Assembly (NCBI RefSeq): GCF_014205225.1
Contig: NZ_JACHNB010000001.1
Location: 992,001-1,056,000 of the forward strand
Direction of reading: 5' to 3'
DNA length: 64,000 nucleotides
Origin: Actinoplanes octamycinicus
GTDB lineage: Bacteria; Actinomycetota; Actinomycetes; Mycobacteriales; Micromonosporaceae
The translations under genes and the position numbers were made by a program. The first letter of the stretch is position 1; each line of letters starts with the position of its first letter. The notes beneath the pieces were generated by a model. The model was not told the origin of the DNA and did not search any database. It saw only the letters and a list, made by a program, of their open reading frames with translations. Positions 53,373 through 63,807 of the stretch are shown in pieces.

Positions 53373-54110
53373 GTGACCCCGGAACAGGCAGCCGCCAACG
53401 CCAAAGCCGGCCTCGCCACCATCGTCGGCGCCTTCGCCGAGTCGCCGCAGACCCTGCGCCGGGCCCGCCTGCTGGGCCTCTCCGGCTGGGCCTACCACGT
53501 CTCCGCCCGGGCCGGCGCGCTCGGCGACGTGCGGCCCGAGACGGTGGCCGCGGCGCTCGCCTTCATCGCGCCCGAGGCGGTCACCGAGGGCTGGGAGTCG
53601 ACCGCGAAAAGCTCGCAGCCGGCCGAGGTGGCCAGCTGGCATCTGCGGGAGCTGTGCTCCTGGGGCGAGAAGGAGGTCGGCGGCTTCCCCCGGCTGGGCC
53701 GGCTGGTCGAGCTGGCCGGGCGGGTGGTCGACGCGGTCGACCCGGCCGGGCTGCCGCTCTTCGCCGCCTGGCGGGCCATGCCGATGCCCAGCCAGGAGCC
53801 GGGCGCGCAGGCCGCGGTGCTGCTGCACCTGCTGCACGAGCACCGGCAGGGGGTCTACGTGATCGCGGTCCGGGCCGGTGGGCTGACCCCGCTCGAAGCG
53901 ATCATCGCGGGCCCGGAGGGCGAGACCGGCGCGGTCGCCTTCGGCTGGCAGCCGCCCTACCCGACGGCCGGTCCGCTGGTGCGCCGGCTGATGTGGGCCG
54001 AGGCGGTGGCGAACTCGCTGGCCGGTCAGGCCTACGCGACGCTGGACCGGCCGGAGCGGGTGGAGTTCGCCGGCCTACTGGAGTCGTTGACCCACCGCTT
54101 CGCCCGCTGA
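53373..54110 (+). CDS. SCO6745-like protein
   Basis: The 245-residue protein matches the SCO6745-like group of actinobacterial proteins: RLLGLSGWAYHVSARAGALGDV, HLRELCSWGEKEVGGF, and FGWQPPYP near the C-terminus. No signal or membrane helix is seen. GTG 53373 is used. Biochemical function is not known; some members occur near regulatory or antibiotic genes. It is followed by two different tandem repeat arrays. Confidence 0.7.
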   Translation: MTPEQAAANAKAGLATIVGAFAESPQTLRRARLLGLSGWAYHVSARAGALGDVRPETVAAALAFIAPEAVTEGWESTAKSSQPAEVASWHLRELCSWGEKEVGGFPRLGRLVELAGRVVDAVDPAGLPLFAAWRAMPMPSQEPGAQAAVLLHLLHEHRQGVYVIAVRAGGLTPLEAIIAGPEGETGAVAFGWQPPYPTAGPLVRRLMWAEAVANSLAGQAYATLDRPERVEFAGLLESLTHRFAR

Positions 54111-54171
54111 GGCCCGCCCGCGTCCCTAGGCCCTGCCCACGTTCCAGCCCTGCGCGCGTCTCAGTCCTGCC

Positions 54172-54256
54172 CGCTTCCGAACCCCGCTCGCTTCCGAACC
54201 CCGCCCGCTTCCGAACCCCGCCCGCTTCCGAACCCCGCCCGCTTCCGAACCCCGCC
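54172..54256. repeat. Five 17-bp tandem repeats
   Basis: The unit CGCTTCCGAACCCCGCC starts at 54172, 54189, 54206, 54223 and 54240. No gene is called in this stretch. It is followed 60 bases later by a different array of DnaA-box-like units with the same spacing of about 17 bases. Confidence 0.9.
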
Positions 54257-54316
54257 CGCCCAGGGGGGCCAGCCCAATGACAGTGTGGCGCCAAAAGGCG
54301 ATCTTGCGCGGCCGCC

Positions 54317-54463
54317 CTGTGGACAACGCGGCCCTGTGGGCAACGCCGGCCTGTGGGCAACGCCGACCTGTGGCAACGCCGACCTGTGGCAACGCCGACC
54401 TGTGGCAACGCCGACCTGTGGCAACGCCGACCTGTGGCAACGCCGACCTGTGGACAACCCGCC
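54317..54463. repeat. Nine-unit array of DnaA-box-like repeats
   Basis: Units beginning CTGTGG start at 54317, 54334, 54351, 54368, 54384, 54400, 54416, 54432 and 54448. The first and last contain TGTGGACAA (complement of TTGTCCACA), the second and third TGTGGGCAA, and the five inner ones TGTGGCAA, one base shorter. Spacing changes from 17 to 16 with the deletion. The array ends 13 bases before the end of the coiled-coil gene. Confidence 0.85.
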
Positions 54464-54475
54464 ACTGAGCCGCGG

Positions 54476-55411
54476 TCACTGCTCCGACAGGTCGTCGAGA
54501 GCGGCCTGGACGTCACCCACCCGGCGGCGGGCCGCCGCCGACTCCCGCTCGGCGGCCCGGCGGGCCTGTTTGCGGCGGGCCACGTCGGCGACCGCCTCGG
54601 TGCGCCGCCGTTCCAGCTCGGCCAGCTCCGCGTCCAGGTCGTCGACCAGGTTCGAGGCGTCCCGCTCGGCGGTCTCGGCCCGGTGCAGCTGCTCGTCGGC
54701 ACGCCGCTCGGCCGCCTCCGCGGCGGTCAGGTCCCGCTCCAGCTCGCGGCGGCGGCGCTCGACCTCGCGGCGACGGCGCTCCTGGGCGGCCCGCTCCTGC
54801 GCAGCTCGCTCCTGCGCCGACCGGTCCCGATCAGCCGTGGGCGCCGGCTCGGCCACCCCGTCGTCCGGGACGTCCTCGGTCTCCTCGTCCTCGGCGTCGC
54901 CGCCGGTGATCAGGCGCAGCCGGGGCCGGGGCACCTCACCGAAGCCGGCGTAGGCCGCCGACCGGATCAACCGCCCGGTGCGCACCTGCGCGGCGATCTC
55001 CGGGTCGGCGAGCGCCGCGGTCAGCGTCGCCTCCACCTCGCCCAGCGGCAGCTTGGCGGCTCCGGCGCCGGCCGCCACGGCCAGCTTGCGGGCCGCCGCG
55101 ACCAGCGCCGAGACGAACTGCCGGCGCTGCTGGGACAGCTCGCGCAGCTGGTCACCCTGCAGCTCGCGCTGGGCGGCCCGGAGCGCCTCGGAGAGCTCGA
55201 CCAGCTCGCCGATCAGGTCCGGCCGTTTGCGGGCCAGCAGGTTGACCACCCAGGCGGCCACGGTCGGCTTCTTCAGCGCGGCGAGCCGCTTGGCGGCGTC
55301 CCGGTCGCCGGCCGCGCGGGCCTGCTCGATGGCCGCCGCCCGGGTCGCCACGAAACCCTCCGGCGGCTCCTCGTAGAGCCGCCGGACCACGTCGTCGATC
55401 AGGCTCGGCAC
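54476..55411 (-). CDS. Coiled-coil protein of unknown function
   Basis: The 311-residue protein has an alpha-helical N-terminal half (VVNLLARKRPDLIGELVELSEALRAAQREL) and a long Arg/Glu/Ala-rich coiled coil (residues about 190-305, with QERAAQERAAQERRRREVERRRRELE). There is no signal peptide. GTG 55411 lies one base after the stop of the metallo-hydrolase gene, so the two are translated from one message. The function is unknown; such proteins are common in Streptomyces and relatives. Confidence 0.75.
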   Translation of the reverse strand: MPSLIDDVVRRLYEEPPEGFVATRAAAIEQARAAGDRDAAKRLAALKKPTVAAWVVNLLARKRPDLIGELVELSEALRAAQRELQGDQLRELSQQRRQFVSALVAAARKLAVAAGAGAAKLPLGEVEATLTAALADPEIAAQVRTGRLIRSAAYAGFGEVPRPRLRLITGGDAEDEETEDVPDDGVAEPAPTADRDRSAQERAAQERAAQERRRREVERRRRELERDLTAAEAAERRADEQLHRAETAERDASNLVDDLDAELAELERRRTEAVADVARRKQARRAAERESAAARRRVGDVQAALDDLSEQ

Positions 55412-55412
55412 G

Positions 55413-56048
55413 TCAGTCGAGCGTGGTGCCGGGCGCCAGGTGCTGGTACTTCGTCTCGGCGAAGCCCTCCAGGTGCTTGTCCGAGACGGCCGCGCCACGC
55501 TCGTTGAGCAACCCGTCGTGGATCGCGAAGGCGCGGCCCGGCCGGACCGCGCGAGCGAACGCGATCGCCTCGGCCACCTTCATCCACGGCGCGTTCAGCG
55601 GGATGCCCAGGGTGTCGACGGTGACGTCCTCCGGGACCACGAACGAGTCGCCCGGGTGGTACATGTTCGTGGTCTCGTCGCTGATCAGGAAGCCCAGGTT
55701 GGCGAAGCGCGGGACGTACGGATGGATGATCGCGTGCTGGCCGCCGTAGGCCCGCAGGCGGAACCCGGCCGCCTCGAACTCCTCGCCGGCGGTCACCGCG
55801 GTGGTCGCCCCGCTGATCTCGCCGAGCAGCTTCAGCACGTCCTGGTGCGCGAAGACGCGCAGCTCCGGGCGGCGGTGCACGGCCGCGGTGAGCGCCGCGA
55901 CGTCCACGTGGTCGGAGTGCTCGTGGGTGATCACCACGGCGTCCGCCCCGTCCAGCGCCGACTCCTCGGAGAACTCCCCCGGATCGACGACGAGCACCCC
56001 CGCCCCCTCGATCCGTAGACAGGAATGAGTGAACTTCGTGATACGCAC
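55413..56048 (-). CDS. MBL-fold metallo-hydrolase
   Basis: The 211-residue protein has the metallo-beta-lactamase motif ITHEHSDHVDV, an upstream aspartate in VVDPGEF, MYHPGDSF and FAIHDGLL for the second metal site. Overall it resembles UlaG-like and other small hydrolases. GTG 56048 is used. The substrate is unknown. The downstream coiled-coil gene starts one base after its stop. Confidence 0.88.
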   Translation of the reverse strand: MRITKFTHSCLRIEGAGVLVVDPGEFSEESALDGADAVVITHEHSDHVDVAALTAAVHRRPELRVFAHQDVLKLLGEISGATTAVTAGEEFEAAGFRLRAYGGQHAIIHPYVPRFANLGFLISDETTNMYHPGDSFVVPEDVTVDTLGIPLNAPWMKVAEAIAFARAVRPGRAFAIHDGLLNERGAAVSDKHLEGFAETKYQHLAPGTTLD

Positions 56049-56156
56049 GGTGCTCCTCCGTCGCTGAATCGTGACCGGTCATCTCGCAGTCTGCCGGAAC
56101 CGGGCAGAGCCCACCGTACGTCTCAGCGGTCAGTCGTACCGATGACAGGAGTGCTC

Positions 56157-57116
56157 ATGCGGAAACGGGGATATCTCGCTCTCGGCGCCGTGCTGCTCAG
56201 CGGCGCCCTACTGGCCGGCTGCGGCAGCGGGGACTCGGCCTCCTCCGACAGCGTGTCGAACGACAGCGGCAAGGCGGCACCGGCCGCCGGGCAGGCCGAA
56301 CCGGCCGCGCCGCAGGCGGCCGAGGGGCAGGCCGGCGACCCGGCCACCCAGCGGGGCAAGGACACCACCGCCGAGGCGCCCGACCTGCGCGTCGACCAGC
56401 GCTCGATCATCTACACCGGGACGATCACGGTGCAGGTCAAGGACGTCAACGCGGCGGCCGCCCGGATCACCGGGATCACCGCCGGGGCGGGCGGCTTTCT
56501 CGGCGGCGACGAACGGCAGAGCGGCGACGGCGGCTCGGACACCGCCACCATGAAGCTGCGGATCCCGGCCGCCAAGTTCGACTCGGCGCTCAAGCAGATC
56601 GCCGACCTCGGCGACGAGAAGAGCCGGGAGATCAACACTCAGGACGTCACCGAGGAGGTGGTCGACCTGGACGCCCGGATCACGGTGCAGCAGGCCCGGG
56701 TGGACAGCGGCCGCCGGCTGCTGAGCCAGACGAAGACACTGAACGACCTGGTGATGCTGGAGAAGGAGGTGGCCACCCGGGAGTCCGACCTGGCGTCGCT
56801 GCAGGCCAAGAAGCGCCGGCTGGCCGACCTGACCGCGCTCAGCACGGTCACCGTGGTGCTGCTCGGCCCGGAGGCCCCGCCGCCGTCCGGCGCCGGCGAC
56901 GAGCCCGGCGGTTTCCTGGCCGGCCTGCGGAGCGGGTGGAACGCCCTCGGCGACTCGCTCGCGGTGCTGCTCACCGTGCTCGGCGCGCTGCTCCCCTGGC
57001 TGATCGCCCTGGGCGTGCCCGCGGCGGCCGTCTTCTACCTGCGTCGCCGCTACCGCCGCGACCACCCGGACAAGGAGCTGCCGGCCCCGCCCGCCGAGGC
57101 CCCGGCCACCCCGTGA
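56157..57116 (+). CDS. DUF4349 lipoprotein with C-terminal membrane helix
   Basis: The 319-residue protein has a lipobox (LLSGALLAGC) and a Ser/Ala-rich linker. The DUF4349 domain includes RSIIYTGTITVQVKDVNAAAARI and a coiled coil (DARITVQQARVDSGRRLLSQ). A C-terminal membrane helix (LLTVLGALLPWLIALGVPAAAVF) follows. AGGAG (56147-56151) lies five bases before ATG 56157. It would be anchored at both ends outside or in the membrane. The function is unknown. Confidence 0.88.
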   Translation: MRKRGYLALGAVLLSGALLAGCGSGDSASSDSVSNDSGKAAPAAGQAEPAAPQAAEGQAGDPATQRGKDTTAEAPDLRVDQRSIIYTGTITVQVKDVNAAAARITGITAGAGGFLGGDERQSGDGGSDTATMKLRIPAAKFDSALKQIADLGDEKSREINTQDVTEEVVDLDARITVQQARVDSGRRLLSQTKTLNDLVMLEKEVATRESDLASLQAKKRRLADLTALSTVTVVLLGPEAPPPSGAGDEPGGFLAGLRSGWNALGDSLAVLLTVLGALLPWLIALGVPAAAVFYLRRRYRRDHPDKELPAPPAEAPATP

Positions 57117-57139
57117 CCGGGCTCTGATCTCCGGAACCA

Positions 57140-57200
57140 CCCGCGGACCGTGAAGGGGGCGGCGATCGCTTTGGACGCGCCAGCGGCCAGATCGCCGGGC
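57140..57200 (+). terminator. Possible hairpin after the DUF4349 gene
   Basis: GGCGATCGCT (about 57161-57170) and the distal GATCGCC (about 57191-57197) can pair around a short inner stem. It follows the DUF4349 stop by about 45 bases and lies before the IS110-type element. Confidence 0.4.
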
Positions 57201-57224
57201 CCGGCCCGCGCTACTTAAAGAGAA

Positions 57225-57445
57225 TTTGGTGTACGACCGCGGCCCGGCCAGGCTTGGTCGAGGTGATCGGTAGGGTGCTCAGGCCCGCGCTGCCCACTCA
57301 TATGGCGGGGTGTGGCTCTCTCCCGGCTTGGACCCTGCCGGTCACCGTGGCGCGGAGTGGCTGAAGAGGGGTTTGCCCAGCTGTAAGTAGCGTTGCCCTC
57401 CCGCTGGTGTGGTTCTGCCGCGACGACGGGAAGGTCAACGGGTAC
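57225..57445 (+). ncRNA. Candidate bridge RNA region of the IS110 element
   Basis: The roughly 220 bases before the recombinase start are non-coding and contain several short GC-rich hairpins (for example around GTAGGGTGCTC, CCGGCTTGG and GAGGGGTTTGCCC). In IS110 elements of the IS621 type, the left non-coding end encodes a bridge RNA with target- and donor-binding loops. Location fits; no structure could be computed. Confidence 0.35.
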
Positions 57446-58624
57446 ATGGGTCAGCTGATCATTGGAGTCGATCCGCACAAGCGGTCCGCGACGATCGAGA
57501 TCATCAACGAGCGTGAACAGGTGCTGGCCCGTGGCAGGTACGGCACCGACACCGGTGGCTACCAGCAGATGCTCGCCGCCGGCCGCCGTCACGCCGGCCG
57601 GGTGTGGGCGGTCGAGGGCTGTAACGGCATCGGCCGGCACCTGGCCCAGCGGCTGGTCGCCGACGGCGAAACCGTGCTGGACGTCCCGGCGAAACTCGCC
57701 GCGAAAGCCCGCAACTTTGACACCGGGCACGGCCGTAAAACCGACGGTCACGACGCGCACCACATCGCGGTGACCGCCCTGCGCACCCCGGGCCTGCGCC
57801 GCGTTCACGCCGACGGCGCCACCGTCGCGCTGCGGCTGCTGGCCGACCGCCGCGACCAGCTCGGCGCCACCCGCACCGAGACCATCAACCGGCTGCACCA
57901 GCTACTGCTCGAACTGATCCCCGGCGGCGCGAAGAAGAACCTGACCACCGACCAGGCCCGCACCCTGCTCGAACGCGTCAGCGTCCCGGCCGGCGACATC
58001 GTCACCGCCACCCGCTATCAGCTGGCCGGCGACCTGGCCGACGAGCTCACCACCCTGGACACCAAGATCAAAGCAGCCAACCGGCAGCTGAAGACCGTGC
58101 TGGCCGCCACCGGCACCCAGCTGACCAGCCTCAACGGCATCGGCCCCTCCGGCGCCGCCCGCCTGCTCGGCGACATCGGCGACATCAGCCGCTTCCCGAC
58201 CCGCGGGCACTTCGCCACCTGGAACGGCACCGCCCCCATCGACGTGTCCTCCGGCGACAACCATCATCACCGGCTCAACCGGGCCGGGAACCGGCGCATC
58301 AACCGGGTCCTGCACATCATGGCCATCACCCAGCTCCGCTTCGACACCCCCGGCCGCGCCTACTACCAGCGCAAACGCGCCGAAGGCAAAACCGCGATGG
58401 AAGCCATGCGAGCGTTGAAACGACGCCTGTCCGACACCGTCTACCGCCAAATGATCAAAGACGACCACACGGCACAACAGACAGCGACGGGTCCGGGAGG
58501 ACACACGGGGGCGACTCTGAACTCCAGCGCGGCCGACCCAAACCCCAAGATCGACACTTCGGAAAAGTCACAACCCGGACCCGCCAACCACCACCCTAAA
58601 ACACCCCTCACACCAACCCCTTGA
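57446..58624 (+). CDS. IS110-family transposase (DEDD recombinase)
   Basis: The 392-residue protein has the RuvC-like DEDD site: aspartate in LIIGVDPHKRSATIE, glutamate in VWAVEGCNGIG, and aspartates in KTDGHDAHHIAV. The C-terminal transposase_20 part shows LTSLNGIGPSGAARLLGDIGD, FATWNGTAPIDVSSGD and NRRINRVLHIMA, with the conserved serine. ATG 57446 is used; GTG 57407 is an alternative. The frame is intact and the element may be active. IS110 enzymes are guided by a bridge RNA. Confidence 0.93.
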   Translation: MGQLIIGVDPHKRSATIEIINEREQVLARGRYGTDTGGYQQMLAAGRRHAGRVWAVEGCNGIGRHLAQRLVADGETVLDVPAKLAAKARNFDTGHGRKTDGHDAHHIAVTALRTPGLRRVHADGATVALRLLADRRDQLGATRTETINRLHQLLLELIPGGAKKNLTTDQARTLLERVSVPAGDIVTATRYQLAGDLADELTTLDTKIKAANRQLKTVLAATGTQLTSLNGIGPSGAARLLGDIGDISRFPTRGHFATWNGTAPIDVSSGDNHHHRLNRAGNRRINRVLHIMAITQLRFDTPGRAYYQRKRAEGKTAMEAMRALKRRLSDTVYRQMIKDDHTAQQTATGPGGHTGATLNSSAADPNPKIDTSEKSQPGPANHHPKTPLTPTP

Positions 58625-58687
58625 CAGAGGGGTGCCGGGAGCATGCGATCTGCACCCGCGCGGACCTGCGCAAATGAAAATATGACC

Positions 58688-59944
58688 TCAGAAGGCGCCG
58701 GTCGACAGCGCGGCCAGAGCGGTGTGCGTCATGACCCGGATGCCGTGGCCGATGCAGTTCTCGTCGACGTCGAAATCGCCCTGGTGCAGGTCGTGGCGGA
58801 CGTCCGAGCCGGGCACGCCGGTGCCGAGGCGGATCATCGCGCCCGGCACGTGCTCCAGGTAGAACGAGAAGTCCTCGCCGCCCATGCTGATCTCGGCCTC
58901 GACCACCCGGTCGGCGCCGAGGGCCGCGCCGGCCGCGCCCGCGACGATGGCGGTGGCCATCCGGTCGTTGATCACCGGCGGGACGCCACGCTTGTATTCC
59001 ACCTCGACCTCGGCGCCGGTCGCGGCGACCACGTCGCGGATCAGCTTGGTGATCATCTCGGGGGCCTCGCGCCAGGCATCCCGGTTCAGGATCCGGACCG
59101 TGCCGCTGACCTCGCCGGTGCCGGGGATCGCGTTGAACGCCTGGCCGGCGTGCACCGAGCCCCAGACCAGCGAGACCCCGGCGCGCGGGTCGACCCGGCG
59201 GTCCAGCAGGGCCGGCACGTCGACGATCACCCGGCCCAGCGCGTGCACCAGGTCGGCGGTCAGGTGCGGGCGCGCGGTGTGCCCGCCCGGGCCGGAGAGC
59301 GTCACCCGGACCGTGTCGGCGGCCGCGGTGAACGGGCCGGAGCGGACCCCGACCAGGCCGGACGGCAGCTGCGGGTAGCAGTGCAGGGCGTAGATCGCGG
59401 CGACGTCCTTGAGCGCGCCGGCGGCGATCACCTCGGGCGCGCCGGACGGGATCGCCTCCTCGGCCGGCTGGAACAGCAGCCGCACCCGGCCGGGCAGCTC
59501 GCCCTGCTCGTCCAGCTGGGCCAGGGCCATGCCGAGGCCGAGCAGCACGGTGGTGTGCACGTCGTGGCCGCAGGCGTGGGCCAGCTTGTCGACGGTGCTC
59601 CGGTACGGCACGTCCTTCAGGTCGTGCAGCGGCAGCGCGTCCAGGTCGGCCCGGAAGGCGACCACCCGGTCACCCTGGCCGATGTCGCAGATCACCCCGT
59701 TGCCCCGGGGCAGCATCCGCGGCTGCAGCCCGGCCAGGGTCAGCTCCCGGGCGACCAGCGCCGCGGTCTCGAACTCGGCGTGTGACGGCTCCGGGTGCGC
59801 GTGGATGTGCCGACGAATCGCTACCAGCTCGGCTCCCCGGGCGGCGAGCCAGCGGTCCAGCTGGCCGGGCAGTGGATCAGCGCCGGGCAGGGGCCCGGGC
59901 CACGCCGTATCGGCGCCCTCCGGCGCCGTCAGTGCAGTAGTCAC
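58688..59944 (-). CDS. M20-family metallo-hydrolase (amidohydrolase)
   Basis: The 418-residue protein has M20D motifs: RRHIHAHPEPSHAEFETA, AFRADLDALPL, HACGHDVHTTVLLG (metal ligands), FQPAEEAIPSGA (catalytic Glu pair), and MGGEDFSFYLEHVPGA. It probably hydrolyses N-acyl amino acids or amides. The start is uncertain; GTG 59944 is used and GTG 59959 is possible. In mycobacteria amidohydrolases of this kind lie between lpdA and a phospho-sugar mutase. The adjacent IS110 element lies just beyond its 3' end. Confidence 0.88.
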   Translation of the reverse strand: MTTALTAPEGADTAWPGPLPGADPLPGQLDRWLAARGAELVAIRRHIHAHPEPSHAEFETAALVARELTLAGLQPRMLPRGNGVICDIGQGDRVVAFRADLDALPLHDLKDVPYRSTVDKLAHACGHDVHTTVLLGLGMALAQLDEQGELPGRVRLLFQPAEEAIPSGAPEVIAAGALKDVAAIYALHCYPQLPSGLVGVRSGPFTAAADTVRVTLSGPGGHTARPHLTADLVHALGRVIVDVPALLDRRVDPRAGVSLVWGSVHAGQAFNAIPGTGEVSGTVRILNRDAWREAPEMITKLIRDVVAATGAEVEVEYKRGVPPVINDRMATAIVAGAAGAALGADRVVEAEISMGGEDFSFYLEHVPGAMIRLGTGVPGSDVRHDLHQGDFDVDENCIGHGIRVMTHTALAALSTGAF

Positions 59945-60127
59945 GTCGGTTCCAGACACTCGCGAAGAATTCAACGGGTTGTGCGACGCGCGACAGCTTA
60001 GTCCGTTTTTGGTCACGCTGTGTAACGGTCGGGTAAATAAGCCGGGAGGTCATCCCGGGCCGCCAACCCATCAACGGGTAGTGAATCGCCGAGGTGACGC
60101 GACACACTACGAGTACGTTTCGCGGCT

Positions 60128-61693
<1,566 letters not shown>

Positions 61694-61864
61694 GAGGTGA
61701 TCCTAAGGCTCGTTCAGGTGAAACGGCGTCCACCGTCGGCCACTCGGCCACTACCCTGGGTCGTTTCCTGGTGAACAGTGCGGGCGCGACTTTCGTTGCG
61801 GCTGGCGACCGGGCAAGATAGCTGAGTTGGCCCAGCCCCCTAGACCCCCTCGGTGGCATTCTCA

Positions 61865-63784
61865 GTGACTCAGATTCCGACGTGGAGCAGCGGTGACGCG
61901 GCCTCCCTCAACGGACGCGCCGCCCCGGGCACGCTGATCGGCGGGCGGTACACGCTGCGCGCCGCGGTGGGTCACGGCGGTATGGGCACGGTCTGGCGCG
62001 CGGCGGACACGCTGCTGCGCCGCGACGTGGCGATCAAGGAGGTCGTCCTCCCCCCGGGTCTGGCCCCGAGCGACCGCGACACGATGTACGAGCGGACCAT
62101 GCGCGAGGCCCGGGCCGCCGCCACGCTGCAGCACCCCGCGGTCGTCCAGGTCTACGACGTGGTCCACGAGAACGGCCGTCCGTGGATCGTGATGGAGCTG
62201 CTCGAGGCGCGCAGCCTGGCCGACATGGTGATCGAGGACGGCCCGGTCGCGTCCCGGGTGGTCGCCAAGATCGGCATCGCGCTGCTCGGCGCCCTGGAGG
62301 TGGCGCACGCGCGCGGCGTGCTGCACCGCGACGTGAAACCGGCGAACGTGCTGATCTGCTCGGACGGCCGCTGCGTGCTGACCGACTTCGGCGTCGCCCG
62401 GATGCCCACCGACGTGCAGCTGACCACGCCCGGCATGGTGCTCGGCTCGCCGCACTTCATCTCCCCGGAGCGGGCCATGGGCCACGACTTCGGGCCGCCC
62501 AGCGACCTGTTCTCGCTCGGCGTCACGCTCTACACCGCGATCGAGGGCCGGCCGCCGTTCGACAAGGGCGACCCGATCGAGACCATGCACGCGGTGGTCG
62601 AGGACCCGCCCGCGCCGGTGGTCCGGGCCGGCTCGCTCACCCCGGTGCTGATGGGTCTGCTGGAGAAGGACCCGGCCAAGCGGATGGACGTGCAGACCGC
62701 CCGCACCCTGCTGCGGCAGCAGCTGGCCGGCCCGCTGGCCAGCAAGAACCCGCCGCACATGATGACCGACCCGTATTCGGTGGTGCCCTCGCCGCGGCCG
62801 GTCTCGCCGCCGCCGTCGGCGGCCGCCGAGACCCAGCAGATCCCGCCCAGCGGCCAGATCGGCGGCCGGGCCATGCTCGCGCCCGGCGAGTCGCTCACCG
62901 ATCACCTGAGCAAGCTGGAGCAGCAGAACGCGCCCGGCGGCCGGCGGCGCGCCCCGGAGCCGGCGGACGCCGGCTTCCCGACCGGCGCCATGCCGGCCCA
63001 CCAGATCCCGCAGCCGGGCGGCAGCCCGACCAGCGTCATCCCGCCGCAGGGCGGCTGGCAGCCGGGCGGGCCCCGGCAGGGCACCGTGGTGACCAGTCCC
63101 GCCGCGAAACGGCGGATGGCGCTGCAGAACGCCACCCAGAAGGCGAAGGACACCACCGGCCGGGCCGTCGCGACGTTCCGCGGCTGGCCGCGCAACAAGC
63201 AGCTGGCGGTCGGCGGTGGCGGCGTGGCCGCGGTGCTGGCGCTGATCCTGGTCGTCTCGCTGACCGGTGGCGGCGGCGCGCCGGCCGCGGCGCCGACGGC
63301 CGCGCCGCAGGCCAGCGCGCCGGCCACCGGCGCGGCCGCGGACACCCAGGACTACAAGGGCAACAAGGCGATCTCGGTGAAGGTGCCGGCCGGCTGGAAA
63401 CGCACCGCCGGCAAGACCTACGTCGACTACATCGACCCGGACGACGCGCTGCGCAAGGTCCGGGTGCTGGCCGAGGAGGGCAAGGCCTCGCCGTCCCGGT
63501 TCGTCAGCGAGATCGCGCCGAACGGGCTGAAGAAGTCCGCCAACTGTCCGAAGCCGTTCAAGTCGCTGGGCAGCACCACCGAGGGCGTGCAGATCGCCGG
63601 CCGCCCGGCCGCGCAGTTCGAGTACACCTGCGGCTCGGGCGACGCGATGCGGCACGGCATCTGGCGGATGACCCAGGTCGACGGCACGATGTACTCGTTC
63701 TTCCTGACCACGCCGGCGGCCGAGTTCGAGGACAGCAAGAAGTATTTCGAGGCGATGGCGCAGAGCTTCCAGCTCAACCTGTGA
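61865..63784 (+). CDS. Receptor-type Ser/Thr protein kinase
   Basis: The 639-residue protein has an N-terminal Hanks-type kinase (GHGGMGTVWRA, VAIKEV, HRDVKPANVL, LTDFGVARM). A disordered linker (residues about 295-440), a membrane helix (VGGGGVAAVLALILVVSL) and a C-terminal extracytoplasmic domain (about 490-639) follow. The sensor domain (YVDYIDPDDALRKVRVL, AGRPAAQFEYTCGSGD) is related to that of the kinase at 37574-40714 (GRPAADWEYTYTTGGGN). GTG 61865 is used; GTG 61853 is possible. The signal it detects is unknown. Confidence 0.88.
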   Translation: MTQIPTWSSGDAASLNGRAAPGTLIGGRYTLRAAVGHGGMGTVWRAADTLLRRDVAIKEVVLPPGLAPSDRDTMYERTMREARAAATLQHPAVVQVYDVVHENGRPWIVMELLEARSLADMVIEDGPVASRVVAKIGIALLGALEVAHARGVLHRDVKPANVLICSDGRCVLTDFGVARMPTDVQLTTPGMVLGSPHFISPERAMGHDFGPPSDLFSLGVTLYTAIEGRPPFDKGDPIETMHAVVEDPPAPVVRAGSLTPVLMGLLEKDPAKRMDVQTARTLLRQQLAGPLASKNPPHMMTDPYSVVPSPRPVSPPPSAAAETQQIPPSGQIGGRAMLAPGESLTDHLSKLEQQNAPGGRRRAPEPADAGFPTGAMPAHQIPQPGGSPTSVIPPQGGWQPGGPRQGTVVTSPAAKRRMALQNATQKAKDTTGRAVATFRGWPRNKQLAVGGGGVAAVLALILVVSLTGGGGAPAAAPTAAPQASAPATGAAADTQDYKGNKAISVKVPAGWKRTAGKTYVDYIDPDDALRKVRVLAEEGKASPSRFVSEIAPNGLKKSANCPKPFKSLGSTTEGVQIAGRPAAQFEYTCGSGDAMRHGIWRMTQVDGTMYSFFLTTPAAEFEDSKKYFEAMAQSFQLNL

Positions 63785-63807
63785 CGGCACTGTGCTATCA
63801 ATCCGGA

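Larger units (their letters stand above)
57200..58640 (+). mobile_element. IS110-family insertion sequence (ends approximate)
   Basis: A single recombinase gene with a long non-coding left flank lies between the DUF4349 and M20 genes. IS110 elements generally lack terminal inverted repeats and target duplications, so exact ends cannot be read. Left end is probably near 57200-57240 and right end near 58625-58645. The transposase frame appears complete. Confidence 0.75.

Noticed and set aside
54317..54463. CRISPR array or replication origin
   Set aside because: Repeats have no spacers. Despite DnaA-box-like words, no dnaA, dnaN or AT-rich unwinding region is nearby.
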